Assembly: GCF_001278115.1 (NCBI RefSeq)
Contig: NZ_LIYD01000005.1
Coordinates: forward strand, 3,926,631 to 3,990,630
DNA: 64,000 bases
From: Flavobacterium akiainvivens
GTDB lineage: Bacteria > Bacteroidota > Bacteroidia > Flavobacteriales > Flavobacteriaceae
Reading direction: 5' to 3'
Below the pieces are notes generated by a model. It saw only the letters and a list, made by a program, of their open reading frames with translations. It had not been told where the DNA came from and ran no database searches. Numbering within the stretch: position 1 is the stretch's first letter; each line of letters begins with the position of its first letter. Positions 32,954-40,383 of this stretch are shown piece by piece. A program made the translations under genes and the position numbers.

Positions 32954-34378
32954 TTATTGTACTTTTGGTTTTGTAAGGTAATACACCGGAACACCAGCCA
33001 GCATAATTAGTACGCCCCAGCCGCAGGTTTCGGTCTTATCTATAAGTAAAAACGTACAGAATGCGGCCGCCAACACTATATATAGCGCAGGTAGCACCGG
33101 ATAGCCAAAAGCCCTGTAAGGACGCGGCATATGGGGCATTTTACGCCTTAAAATAAAGATTCCGGCAATGGTAAGGATGTAAAAGATGACTACAATAATC
33201 ATCACGTAGTCAAGTAGTTGTCCGTACTTTCCGGTAAGGCACAGTGCTGATGCCCAGATGCACTGAAACCACAGCCCCCAGCCGGGTACACTGGCGCTGT
33301 TTAGGCCAGCAGCCTGCTTAAAGAACAGCCCGTCTTTTGCCATAGTATAGTACACGCGCGCACCGGCCAGAATGAGCCCGTTGTTGCAGCCAAACGTTGA
33401 TATCATGATAGTTACGGCTATAATATAGGTGCCAATGTTGCCAAAAATGGGTTGGGAAGCGGCTACGGCCACACGGTCATCTGCCGCAAAGGCAATGCCA
33501 TCGAGCGGTAAAACGGCCAGGTACATCAGGTTAGCGCTGATGTAAATAATAGTAACTATCAGTGTGCCAAAGAATAAGCTAAGCCCTACGTTGCGTTGCG
33601 GGTCTTTAATCTCGCCTGAAATGAAGGTAACGCCGTTCCACGCGTCACTACTGAACAACGACCCAACCATACTGGCCGCAATGGCCGAAAACAGGGCTGT
33701 TCCACCGATTGTAAGCCAGGTTCCGGCATCTCCCGAGGCCTCTTTAATGAACGATTTCGCCTCCCAGGCATTGGCCCAATTGGCACTCCAAACGCCTGAG
33801 TCAAAGGCTATAAAGCCAAATACTATAAGCCCGCCCAATGAGGCTATCTTGGTGATTGTCAGAATGGTTTGTATCCATTTGCCATTTTTTACCCCACGGC
33901 TGTTGATGTAAGTAAGCAGTATTATGGTTACAATGGATACTATTTGCGCGGCATTGAGTTTAAAATCAGCTATTTGCCATAGTATGTGCTTGTCGCTTAA
34001 AGGCTCATACAGGTAGGCTGCAAATTTGCTAAATGCCACACCCACAGCGGCTATGGTGCCGGTTTGTATCACTGCAAAGAAGCTCCAGCCGTAGAGAAAC
34101 GCCACCAGCTTGTTATAGGCCTCCTTAAGGTAAACGTACTGCCCGCCCGCCCTGGGGAACATGGCGCTCAGTTCGCCATAGCTTACGGCGGCAATCATGG
34201 TCATAAACCCTGATATTACCCATATTAGCGTAAGCCAGCCCGCGCTGCCCACCTGCCGCACTATGTCTGAACTCACTATAAAAATACCCGAGCCTATCAT
34301 GCTGCCCACCACCAGCATAGTGCCGTCTAAAAGGCCTAATTCACGCTTTAAGTGCTTGTCTTCGTGTTGTGTATCCAT
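32954..34378 (-). CDS. APC superfamily amino acid permease
   Basis: A 474-residue inner-membrane transporter with about 12 helices. The N-terminal signature LGLLDGTMLVVGSMIGSGIF holds the unwound helix-1 motif GSGIF, and ELSAMFPRAGGQYVYLKEAY is the helix-2/3 motif. Both are typical of the APC/LAT branch. Substrate cannot be inferred. It is a single gene, transcribed opposite to the ACIII and ruvB loci. Confidence 0.93.
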   Translation of the reverse strand: MDTQHEDKHLKRELGLLDGTMLVVGSMIGSGIFIVSSDIVRQVGSAGWLTLIWVISGFMTMIAAVSYGELSAMFPRAGGQYVYLKEAYNKLVAFLYGWSFFAVIQTGTIAAVGVAFSKFAAYLYEPLSDKHILWQIADFKLNAAQIVSIVTIILLTYINSRGVKNGKWIQTILTITKIASLGGLIVFGFIAFDSGVWSANWANAWEAKSFIKEASGDAGTWLTIGGTALFSAIAASMVGSLFSSDAWNGVTFISGEIKDPQRNVGLSLFFGTLIVTIIYISANLMYLAVLPLDGIAFAADDRVAVAASQPIFGNIGTYIIAVTIMISTFGCNNGLILAGARVYYTMAKDGLFFKQAAGLNSASVPGWGLWFQCIWASALCLTGKYGQLLDYVMIIVVIFYILTIAGIFILRRKMPHMPRPYRAFGYPVLPALYIVLAAAFCTFLLIDKTETCGWGVLIMLAGVPVYYLTKPKVQ

Positions 34379-34490
34379 TGTTGTTTATTGGTTAGTGTGG
34401 CCTAAAGATAGGCTTTTTAACCTTATGGTAACACGTTGATTATAACACAACATTACAATTGCAATAAGGTGTTTTAACAATAGAACAATG

Positions 34491-34498
34491 TACCTTTG
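34491..34498 (+). promoter_or_regulatory. Possible -7 box of the GNAT gene
   Basis: TACCTTTG, 16 bases upstream of the ATG at 34515. No -33 TTTG at the expected spacing. Confidence 0.45.
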
Positions 34499-34514
34499 CC
34501 TTAAAATCACTGCT

Positions 34515-34808
34515 ATGGAACCCGTTGAATTTAAGGTAAATGACACCCTGAAACAGTTTGAACTGCACGTTGAAGGCGAGGTGGCCTACCTGGAATACTT
34601 TTTTGAAGGCAAGAAAATCTTCCTTACCCATACCGAAACCCCTAAATCGCTTCGTGGTAAAGGCTATGCTAAAGAGTTGGTTAAGCGTAGTTTAGAACAT
34701 ACTAAACAACATAAGTATGTGGTAGTGCCGGCCTGCTCTTTTGTGGCGGATTATGTTAACCATAACCCTGAGTGGCGTGCTATCCTTTCTGAAGGTTACC
34801 AAATGTAA
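34515..34808 (+). CDS. Small GNAT-like N-acetyltransferase
   Basis: A 97-residue protein of the short acetyltransferase group that includes YidJ/GTL-like proteins. The acetyl-CoA loop is RGKGYAKELVKRSLEH, and the C-terminal CSFVADYVNHNPEW contains the family's CxFVxxY-type ending. These single-domain proteins are about half the size of ordinary GNATs. The substrate is unknown. The start is ATG 34515 (MEPVEFKVND); a codon nine residues upstream would lie inside the -7 box. Confidence 0.88.
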   Translation: MEPVEFKVNDTLKQFELHVEGEVAYLEYFFEGKKIFLTHTETPKSLRGKGYAKELVKRSLEHTKQHKYVVVPACSFVADYVNHNPEWRAILSEGYQM

Positions 34809-34825
34809 GCTAACTGATTTTGCGT

Positions 34826-34833
34826 TATATTTG
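34826..34833 (+). promoter_or_regulatory. Possible -7 box of ruvB, very close to the start codon
   Basis: TATATTTG ends four bases before the ruvB ATG at 34838. If it is the active -7 element, transcription begins at or just after the start codon and the message has essentially no leader. No -33 element is recognisable. Confidence 0.45.
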
Positions 34834-34837
34834 CCCT

Positions 34838-35863
34838 ATGAACGCGAATCTTGACCCTACAAACCAAAACTATAACCCCGAAGAGCTTGACCTGGAAAAG
34901 AGGCTGAGGCCTCTGTCATTTGACGATTTTACAGGCCAGCAGCAGGTTCTGGACAACCTGCAGGTGTTCGTGCAGGCAGCAAATATGCGTGGCGAAGCGC
35001 TTGACCACACGCTGTTTCACGGGCCTCCGGGGCTTGGTAAGACCACTTTGGCCAACATACTGGCCAATGAGCTGGGCGTGGGGATTAAGATTACCAGCGG
35101 GCCCGTATTAGACAAACCCGGCGACCTTGCGGGTTTGCTGACCAACCTTGAGGAACGCGATATACTTTTTATAGATGAAATTCACCGCTTGAGCCCTGTG
35201 GTTGAGGAATATCTGTACAGTGCAATGGAGGATTTCAAGATTGATATCATGATAGAGAGCGGCCCCAATGCGCGTTCGGTACAAATAGGGCTTAACCCGT
35301 TTACACTGGTGGGCGCTACTACCCGCTCGGGATTGTTAACGGCGCCTATGCGGGCGCGTTTTGGTATACAAAGCAGGCTGCAATACTATACTACTGAGCT
35401 GCTTACCACTATTGTAGAGCGCAGTTCGGCCATCCTTAAAATGCCTATAACCATGGAGGCTGCCATTGAAATTGCAGGCCGCAGCAGGGGTACGCCGCGT
35501 ATTGCCAATGCATTGCTGCGCCGCGTGCGCGACTTTGCCCAGATTAAGGGTAATGGTAAAATTGATATAGAAATTGCACGCTATTCGCTTAAGGCGCTGC
35601 ACGTTGATGCCCACGGCCTTGATGAAATGGACAATAAAATCCTGAATACCATCATCGATAAGTTTAAAGGCGGCCCGGTGGGCTTATCTACTTTAGCCAC
35701 AGCGGTTTCGGAAAGTGGTGAAACCATCGAGGAAGTGTATGAACCGTTCCTGATACAGGAGGGTTTTATTATCCGTACCCCACGTGGACGTGAAGTTACC
35801 GATAAAGCGTACAGGCACTTAGGTAAGGTGAAGCTTGGCAACCAAAGTGGGTTATTTGATTAA
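34838..35863 (+). CDS. ruvB: Holliday junction branch migration helicase RuvB
   Basis: A 341-residue AAA+ ATPase that drives branch migration with RuvA. Walker A is GPPGLGKT (62-69), Walker B ILFIDEIH (Asp113-Glu114), sensor 1 is VGATTRSG, and the C-terminal winged helix ends with RGREVTDKAYRHLG. The start is ATG 34838 (MNANLDPTNQ), as in other flavobacterial RuvB proteins; a TTG six codons upstream is rejected. ruvA lies 6.9 kb downstream on the same strand. Confidence 0.97.
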   Translation: MNANLDPTNQNYNPEELDLEKRLRPLSFDDFTGQQQVLDNLQVFVQAANMRGEALDHTLFHGPPGLGKTTLANILANELGVGIKITSGPVLDKPGDLAGLLTNLEERDILFIDEIHRLSPVVEEYLYSAMEDFKIDIMIESGPNARSVQIGLNPFTLVGATTRSGLLTAPMRARFGIQSRLQYYTTELLTTIVERSSAILKMPITMEAAIEIAGRSRGTPRIANALLRRVRDFAQIKGNGKIDIEIARYSLKALHVDAHGLDEMDNKILNTIIDKFKGGPVGLSTLATAVSESGETIEEVYEPFLIQEGFIIRTPRGREVTDKAYRHLGKVKLGNQSGLFD

Positions 35864-35864
35864 A

Positions 35865-36467
35865 ATGGAATCCAACAATTATAGTATTATTGAAATTGAT
35901 GCTTCCGAACTGGAGGAGACATACTATTATTCTACTTATTCAGCCCTACCTTTCAACAGAGGTACTGTGTTAAAAAGACTGAGTATTATTCCGCAGTCAT
36001 TATTTGAAGAAAAAGTTAAAAACCTTCATAATATAGTCAATATTTCTGGAAACACTAATCCTGATAAAAATATAACAATACAGGACTTTGCCTTTGATAT
36101 TCTTACTCATACAGATATCATAGGAAAGTGGAAATACCTTGATGATGACAGTTTTACCGATATGTCTCCCCGTTTTAATACTAGGGAACGTTTTAGGGAC
36201 GTTCACTTTTGGGAAATTTCAGCTGATGAATTTGCCAACGAACTAGAAAGTGTTTTCCAGTTGGGTTCCTGTTATGGACCAAATTATGATTGTAAGGAAA
36301 TTAAAACCATTACTAATGATTTTAAAGAAAAGCTTTTATCTCATAGCCCTTACAAAATTTTTGAAACGAAAACGCCGTGGGGTAAATTTTTTATAGGATG
36401 GTTTGTTTGCTTTGTTATTATTAGAAATGATGATTTGATAATATTTGCAGCAGATGATTACGATTAA
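35865..36467 (+). CDS. Hypothetical protein, 200 aa, AT-rich
   Basis: Unrecognised soluble protein starting one base after the ruvB stop (ATG 35865, MESNNYSIIEID). The C-terminal part contains WGKFFIGWFVCFVIIRNDDL, which may be a hydrophobic core strand rather than a membrane helix. The sequence is clearly more AT-rich than ruvB and queG around it, with many AAT, TAT and ATA codons, suggesting separate origin. It may be translated with ruvB, but the content gives no hint of function. Confidence 0.7.
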   Translation: MESNNYSIIEIDASELEETYYYSTYSALPFNRGTVLKRLSIIPQSLFEEKVKNLHNIVNISGNTNPDKNITIQDFAFDILTHTDIIGKWKYLDDDSFTDMSPRFNTRERFRDVHFWEISADEFANELESVFQLGSCYGPNYDCKEIKTITNDFKEKLLSHSPYKIFETKTPWGKFFIGWFVCFVIIRNDDLIIFAADDYD

Positions 36468-36502
36468 TGATAGCAGGCAAATTTGATGAGAGCTAATGCT
36501 GA

Positions 36503-37432
36503 ATGATTGATAACAAACAGAAATATAGTGCTTTAATTAAGGCTGAGGCGAAGAGGCTCGGCTTTATTTCTTGTGGGATATCCCGAGCTGGCTTTTTAGA
36601 GGAGGAGGCTCCAAGGCTTGAAAAATGGCTCAACGAGAACCGCCACGGCAAGATGCAGTATATGGAGAACCACTTTGATAAGCGGCTCGACCCTACGTTG
36701 TTGGTTGATGGTGCTAAAAGTGTTATCTCGCTGTTGCTCAACTATTACCCTGAAGAAAAACAGGTTTCTGATACATTTAAGATATCTAAATATGCCTACG
36801 GGCAGGACTATCATTTCGTAATAAAAGAGAGGCTTAAAGGGCTTTTGTATTCTATAAATGAACACATTGGCGAAGTAGGCGGCAGGGCTTTTGTAGACAG
36901 TGCCCCGGTACTCGACAAAGCCTGGGCAGCCAAAAGCGGCCTTGGTTGGATAGGAAAGAACAGCAACCTGCTGAGCAAGCAGGTGGGCTCGTTTTTCTTT
37001 ATAGCCGAACTGATTGTGGATATTGAACTGGAGTATGACCACGCTGTGACCGACCACTGTGGCTCCTGCACTGCCTGTATAGATGCGTGCCCCACACAGG
37101 CCATCATTCAGCCGTATGTGGTGGATGGCTCTAAATGTATATCGTACTTTACCATAGAACTTAAGGAAAACATCCCGCAGGAAATGAAAGGCAGCTTTGC
37201 CGACTGGGCTTTTGGGTGCGATGTGTGCCAGGATGTGTGCCCGTGGAACCGTTTCAGCAAGCCACACCGCGAGCCGTTATTCAATCCGCATCCTGATTTA
37301 CTGGGTTTTAGTAAAAAAGACTGGGAGGAAATTACCGAAGATACCTTTAGGGCGGTGTTTAAAAACTCAGCAGTAAAACGCACAAAATTTGAGGGGCTTA
37401 AGAGAAATATAGATTTCCTGAAAGCCCCTTGA
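36503..37432 (+). CDS. queG: Epoxyqueuosine reductase (cobalamin-dependent)
   Basis: A 309-residue enzyme that converts epoxyqueuosine to queuosine in tRNA wobble position 34. Two [4Fe-4S] motifs are seen: CGSCTACIDACP (Cys186, 189, 192, 196) and CDVCQDVCP (Cys239, 242, 246), with a further Cys212. The catalytic Asp132 lies in VDSAPVLDKAW. The length is at the short end of the family, lacking the C-terminal HEAT repeats of some QueG. It ends four bases before the convergent exported-protein gene. Confidence 0.95.
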   Translation: MIDNKQKYSALIKAEAKRLGFISCGISRAGFLEEEAPRLEKWLNENRHGKMQYMENHFDKRLDPTLLVDGAKSVISLLLNYYPEEKQVSDTFKISKYAYGQDYHFVIKERLKGLLYSINEHIGEVGGRAFVDSAPVLDKAWAAKSGLGWIGKNSNLLSKQVGSFFFIAELIVDIELEYDHAVTDHCGSCTACIDACPTQAIIQPYVVDGSKCISYFTIELKENIPQEMKGSFADWAFGCDVCQDVCPWNRFSKPHREPLFNPHPDLLGFSKKDWEEITEDTFRAVFKNSAVKRTKFEGLKRNIDFLKAP

Positions 37433-37436
37433 TTAA

Positions 37437-38045
37437 CTACTCAATAAAATTCATCTCAAAAAGTATATAGTGCTTAATACCAAACTCTTTGCCCCAGGTT
37501 TCTATGTCTTTTCCGCTGCTTTCTACCGCACACCAGTACTTTCCGCCGTCTTTTTCATAGGGTAAAATATAGGCAAAGGCATAAAAGGGCTTATTAGGCT
37601 CAATTGGTAGGTCGGTGCCAAAATCACGTAAGCTGTAATCACTTGTTTTCAGGCCTTTAAACGTATGTGGTACTTCAAAACGGTCGAAAATAAACTTAAC
37701 CTCAATGTTTTTGCCCTGTGTCTTGCTTATAACCCTAAGTGGCAGTGAATCAGTTTTGTTTACACCAACGTATTCAAAAATACTTGTATTTAAGAGGGTG
37801 TCCGTTTTAGACAATTTGCCTTTCCAGAATTGTTTTGCCGTAATGGTAAACTTCTTGTTTTTTAGGCTGTCACCTTTAAAAAGCGTTTTGAAATAGTTGA
37901 TGTTCTCAAACCGCATCAGGTCCATTATTTCGTTGTTCTCAGAATAGACTTTAGAAGTCATGGCAATAGAGCCTTTGGGTTTTTGTTGTGCAGTGCATAG
38001 TGTAATTTGTGCCATAGCCAGCAGGCTAAACAGGATTGATTTCAT
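37437..38045 (-). CDS. Exported hypothetical protein, 202 aa
   Basis: Protein with a signal peptide (MKSILFSLLAMAQITLCTAQ) and a mostly beta mature part. No family is recognised. The start is taken at ATG 38045; a start seven codons upstream would add a charged piece before the signal. It is divergent from the histidine kinase gene; the shared intergenic region carries repeats. A TACTTTTG -7 box lies at 38064-38071 (minus strand). It may be a target of the two-component pair (inference). Confidence 0.8.
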   Translation of the reverse strand: MKSILFSLLAMAQITLCTAQQKPKGSIAMTSKVYSENNEIMDLMRFENINYFKTLFKGDSLKNKKFTITAKQFWKGKLSKTDTLLNTSIFEYVGVNKTDSLPLRVISKTQGKNIEVKFIFDRFEVPHTFKGLKTSDYSLRDFGTDLPIEPNKPFYAFAYILPYEKDGGKYWCAVESSGKDIETWGKEFGIKHYILFEMNFIE

Positions 38046-38063
38046 AATGTATAATGTTTTTGG

Positions 38064-38071
38064 CAAAAGTA
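38064..38071 (-). promoter_or_regulatory. Possible -7 box of the exported-protein gene
   Basis: On the minus strand TACTTTTG fits TAnnTTTG, 18 bases before the ATG at 38045. Its upstream part overlaps the 14-bp palindrome GCCTG-CGTA-CAGGC (38074-38087) and reaches the GGTTAA repeats, so control by a factor bound there is possible. Confidence 0.4.
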
Positions 38072-38091
38072 TTGCCTGCGTACAGGCTGTT

Positions 38092-38128
38092 AGGTTAACT
38101 AAGCCGTATTAAGGTTAATTAGTGTTAA
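38092..38128. promoter_or_regulatory. Phased GGTTAA/GTTAA repeats, possible response-regulator sites
   Basis: AGGTTAA at 38092-38098 and 38112-38118, and GTGTTAA at 38122-38128, have starts spaced 20 and 10 bases. Direct repeats at 10-bp intervals are the usual layout of OmpR-type regulator sites. They lie immediately upstream of the kinase promoter -33 box at 38136. Confidence 0.4.
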
Positions 38129-38135
38129 CAGAAAT

Positions 38136-38165
38136 TTTGGGCTTGGTTTTTAAGCGTTATTTTTG
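38136..38165 (+). promoter_or_regulatory. Promoter of the histidine kinase/response regulator operon
   Basis: TTTG (38136-38139), 18 bases, TATTTTTG (38158-38165). The ATG at 38172 is only six bases after the -7 box, so the transcript is predicted to be leaderless or nearly so. Confidence 0.7.
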
Positions 38166-38171
38166 GCACTT

Positions 38172-39605
38172 ATGAAACGGAAGATTCTCCTGGCCTTTGT
38201 GTTGATGACGGTATGCGTAATAGGTATTACGGCATTGCAGCTGTATTACAGTTATGTAAACTATACGGTGGCAGAGGGTATTTTTAAGAGGGATGCCGAC
38301 GAGGCGTTCCTTGACGCGCGTGACAGCACCATGGCCTTAAACCGCCGCAGGCTTGAAAAAGAGTTCAGGGGCTGGCTTCAGGATACTACTTATGTAAACA
38401 TTACCTGCCATTGGGATGCCCAAAAAGAGGAAACCGTATTCAAAATGAAGCACCTGAAACCGATAGAAAAGCTTGGCGGTGCACATGAAATGTCTATGTC
38501 AATAAGTACTTTAAACCAGCGGTTTGATTCTATAACCCCACAGGCTAAAAAGCTTTTTATAAACCATATAATGAAAAGCGTTAGCGATGGCCTTAGCCGG
38601 GGCACAGTATGGTATTTTACACAGGAACTCGGCGACAGGCTTAGCAAAGCCTACAATAAAACCCCAATAGATACAGTGGTTTTGCGGCAGCAATACCACA
38701 TGGCGCTAAGCCACAAAAACATTACCCTGCCTTTTGTACTTACCGAAAAGAAACCGGGGTTGGGTTATGACCACACCACATTTGGTGTTAATATAGGCAC
38801 AGATGGCGAGCGCTATATTTGGGCAGGCTTTACCAATACGGGCGTTTTCCTGCTTGACAGGCTCAAGTGGGTTATTGCCGGCTCGTTACTGTTAATAGGC
38901 ATTACACTCTTTTGCTTCTGGTATGCACTTAAAACGCTGCTCAGCCAGCAGAAGCTCAATGCCCTTAAGGATGATTTTATTAATAACATGACCCACGAAA
39001 TACACACGCCCCTGGCGGGTATTACCGTAACGGCACAGGCATTGAAGCAGTTTAGCCATAGCCCCGAAGAGCAGCAAAACTATCTTGATATCATCCTTTA
39101 CCAGGCCGATAAGCTCAATGCCCTTACCGATGAAATACTGGCCGGAGCCCGTTTAGGTGTTGATAATGAGGAAAAGGAAAGTGTAGGGATTGACGGCTTT
39201 TTGCAGGATGTAGTGCAAGGAGTGGGGCAGGCAGCGAGGGTAAATGTTGAAGCTATGCCTAATATAACCGTAAGTATCTATAAAAACCACTTGGGCAGGG
39301 CGGTAGCCAATTTGTTTGATAACGCGCTGAAGTATAGCGAGGAGCAGGTTGTACTTTCGTGCAAGGTAGAGAAAAGCACACTGTGTATAAGCGTTACAGA
39401 TAACGGTTCGGGTATACCTGACGGGTTTAAAAATAAGGTGTTTGATACGTTTTACCGTATCCCCACCGGTAATGTGCACAATATAAAAGGCTACGGGCTT
39501 GGCCTTAGCTATGTAAAAAAAGTGGCCACAATGCATGGTGGTAGCGTTTCAGTATCAGATAATACACCACATGGTGCCATTTTTACCTTATTATTACCCT
39601 TATGA
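38172..39605 (+). CDS. Sensor histidine kinase
   Basis: A 477-residue membrane kinase: helix 1 (about 5-28), a periplasmic sensor of about 200 residues (29-232), helix 2 (233-252), then the HisKA domain with the phospho-acceptor His275 (NMTHEIHTPLAG). The HATPase domain has the N-box NLFDNALKYS, G1 DNGSGIP and G2 GYGLGLSYV. No HAMP or PAS domain is evident. It shares four bases with the response regulator start (ATGA). An upstream TTG lies inside the -7 promoter box and is rejected. The stimulus is unknown. Confidence 0.94.
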   Translation: MKRKILLAFVLMTVCVIGITALQLYYSYVNYTVAEGIFKRDADEAFLDARDSTMALNRRRLEKEFRGWLQDTTYVNITCHWDAQKEETVFKMKHLKPIEKLGGAHEMSMSISTLNQRFDSITPQAKKLFINHIMKSVSDGLSRGTVWYFTQELGDRLSKAYNKTPIDTVVLRQQYHMALSHKNITLPFVLTEKKPGLGYDHTTFGVNIGTDGERYIWAGFTNTGVFLLDRLKWVIAGSLLLIGITLFCFWYALKTLLSQQKLNALKDDFINNMTHEIHTPLAGITVTAQALKQFSHSPEEQQNYLDIILYQADKLNALTDEILAGARLGVDNEEKESVGIDGFLQDVVQGVGQAARVNVEAMPNITVSIYKNHLGRAVANLFDNALKYSEEQVVLSCKVEKSTLCISVTDNGSGIPDGFKNKVFDTFYRIPTGNVHNIKGYGLGLSYVKKVATMHGGSVSVSDNTPHGAIFTLLLPL

Positions 39606-40288
39606 AACCCTACAGGATACTTTTAGCCGAAGATGAGCCTTTCCTTGGGAAGGTGGTAAAGGAAAGCCTTGAGAAGAAAGGTTATGAGGTGGTATTAGCA
39701 CCCGATGGGCAAAAGGCATTACAGCTTTATGCAGGAGGTAATTTTGACCTGTGTATTTTTGATGTAATGATGCCCCATAAAGACGGCTTTACGCTGGCGC
39801 AGCAAATACGTCAGGGCGATTCCAAAACTCCGGTAATGTTCCTTACCGCAAAGGCCGATATTAAAGATGTAACAGCAGGGTATGCCAGCGGCGGCAACGA
39901 TTACCTGCGCAAGCCCTTTAGCCTTGATGAGCTATTCCTTCGGGTGGCAGAGTTGTTAAGGCGCAGCCGGTCTGCACCTGCCGAAACCCAGGACGAGCTG
40001 ATGGTTGGGGGCTATACCTTTTCCCAACGCAGGCAGGAACTAAAAGGCGGTGATGGCGTAGTGCAGAAGCTTTCTCACAAAGAATGCGGGTTGCTGTTGC
40101 TGTTGCTCCAGAACAAAAATGAAGTGCTTAACCGAAAGGATGCCCTGCTGAAACTTTGGGGCGATGACAGCTTTTTTAACACCCGTAATATGGATGTTTA
40201 TATAACAAAACTGCGCAAAAAGCTGCACAACGATGCCTCGGTTGAGATACTCAACATCCGCGGGTATGGCTATAAACTGGTGTGCTGA
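39602..40288 (+). CDS. OmpR/PhoB family response regulator
   Basis: A 228-residue regulator: receiver domain (1-120) with Glu10-Asp11, phospho-acceptor Asp54 in CIFDVMMPHKDGF and the conserved Thr/Lys positions (FLTAKAD, YLRKPF), then a winged-helix DNA-binding domain (about 130-228, NTRNMDVYITKLRKKL and IRGYGYKLV). Its ATG overlaps the kinase stop, so the pair is translationally coupled. It probably binds the repeats upstream of the kinase (inference). Confidence 0.95.
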   Translation: MKPYRILLAEDEPFLGKVVKESLEKKGYEVVLAPDGQKALQLYAGGNFDLCIFDVMMPHKDGFTLAQQIRQGDSKTPVMFLTAKADIKDVTAGYASGGNDYLRKPFSLDELFLRVAELLRRSRSAPAETQDELMVGGYTFSQRRQELKGGDGVVQKLSHKECGLLLLLLQNKNEVLNRKDALLKLWGDDSFFNTRNMDVYITKLRKKLHNDASVEILNIRGYGYKLVC

Positions 40289-40350
40289 CGGTCTGAAACG
40301 ATTACCGAAAAAGAAAACCGTTAAAAATTTCAAAGTTACATACATACCTG

Positions 40351-40358
40351 TACCTTTG
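40351..40358 (+). promoter_or_regulatory. Probable -7 box of maeB
   Basis: TACCTTTG with a TTTC at 40328-40331, 19 bases upstream, one base from the -33 consensus. The predicted start is near 40365, 19 bases before the ATG at 40384. Confidence 0.5.
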
Positions 40359-40383
40359 TGCATTCGTACAAAAGCCAAACAGC

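Noticed and set aside
37393..37429. Hairpin GGGGCTT/AAGCCCC at the end of queG as terminator
   Set aside because: The loop is more than 20 bases and there is no T-run; likely chance.
38163..38171. TTG start for the histidine kinase
   Set aside because: It overlaps the -7 box of a well formed promoter; the ATG at 38172 opens directly into the first membrane helix.
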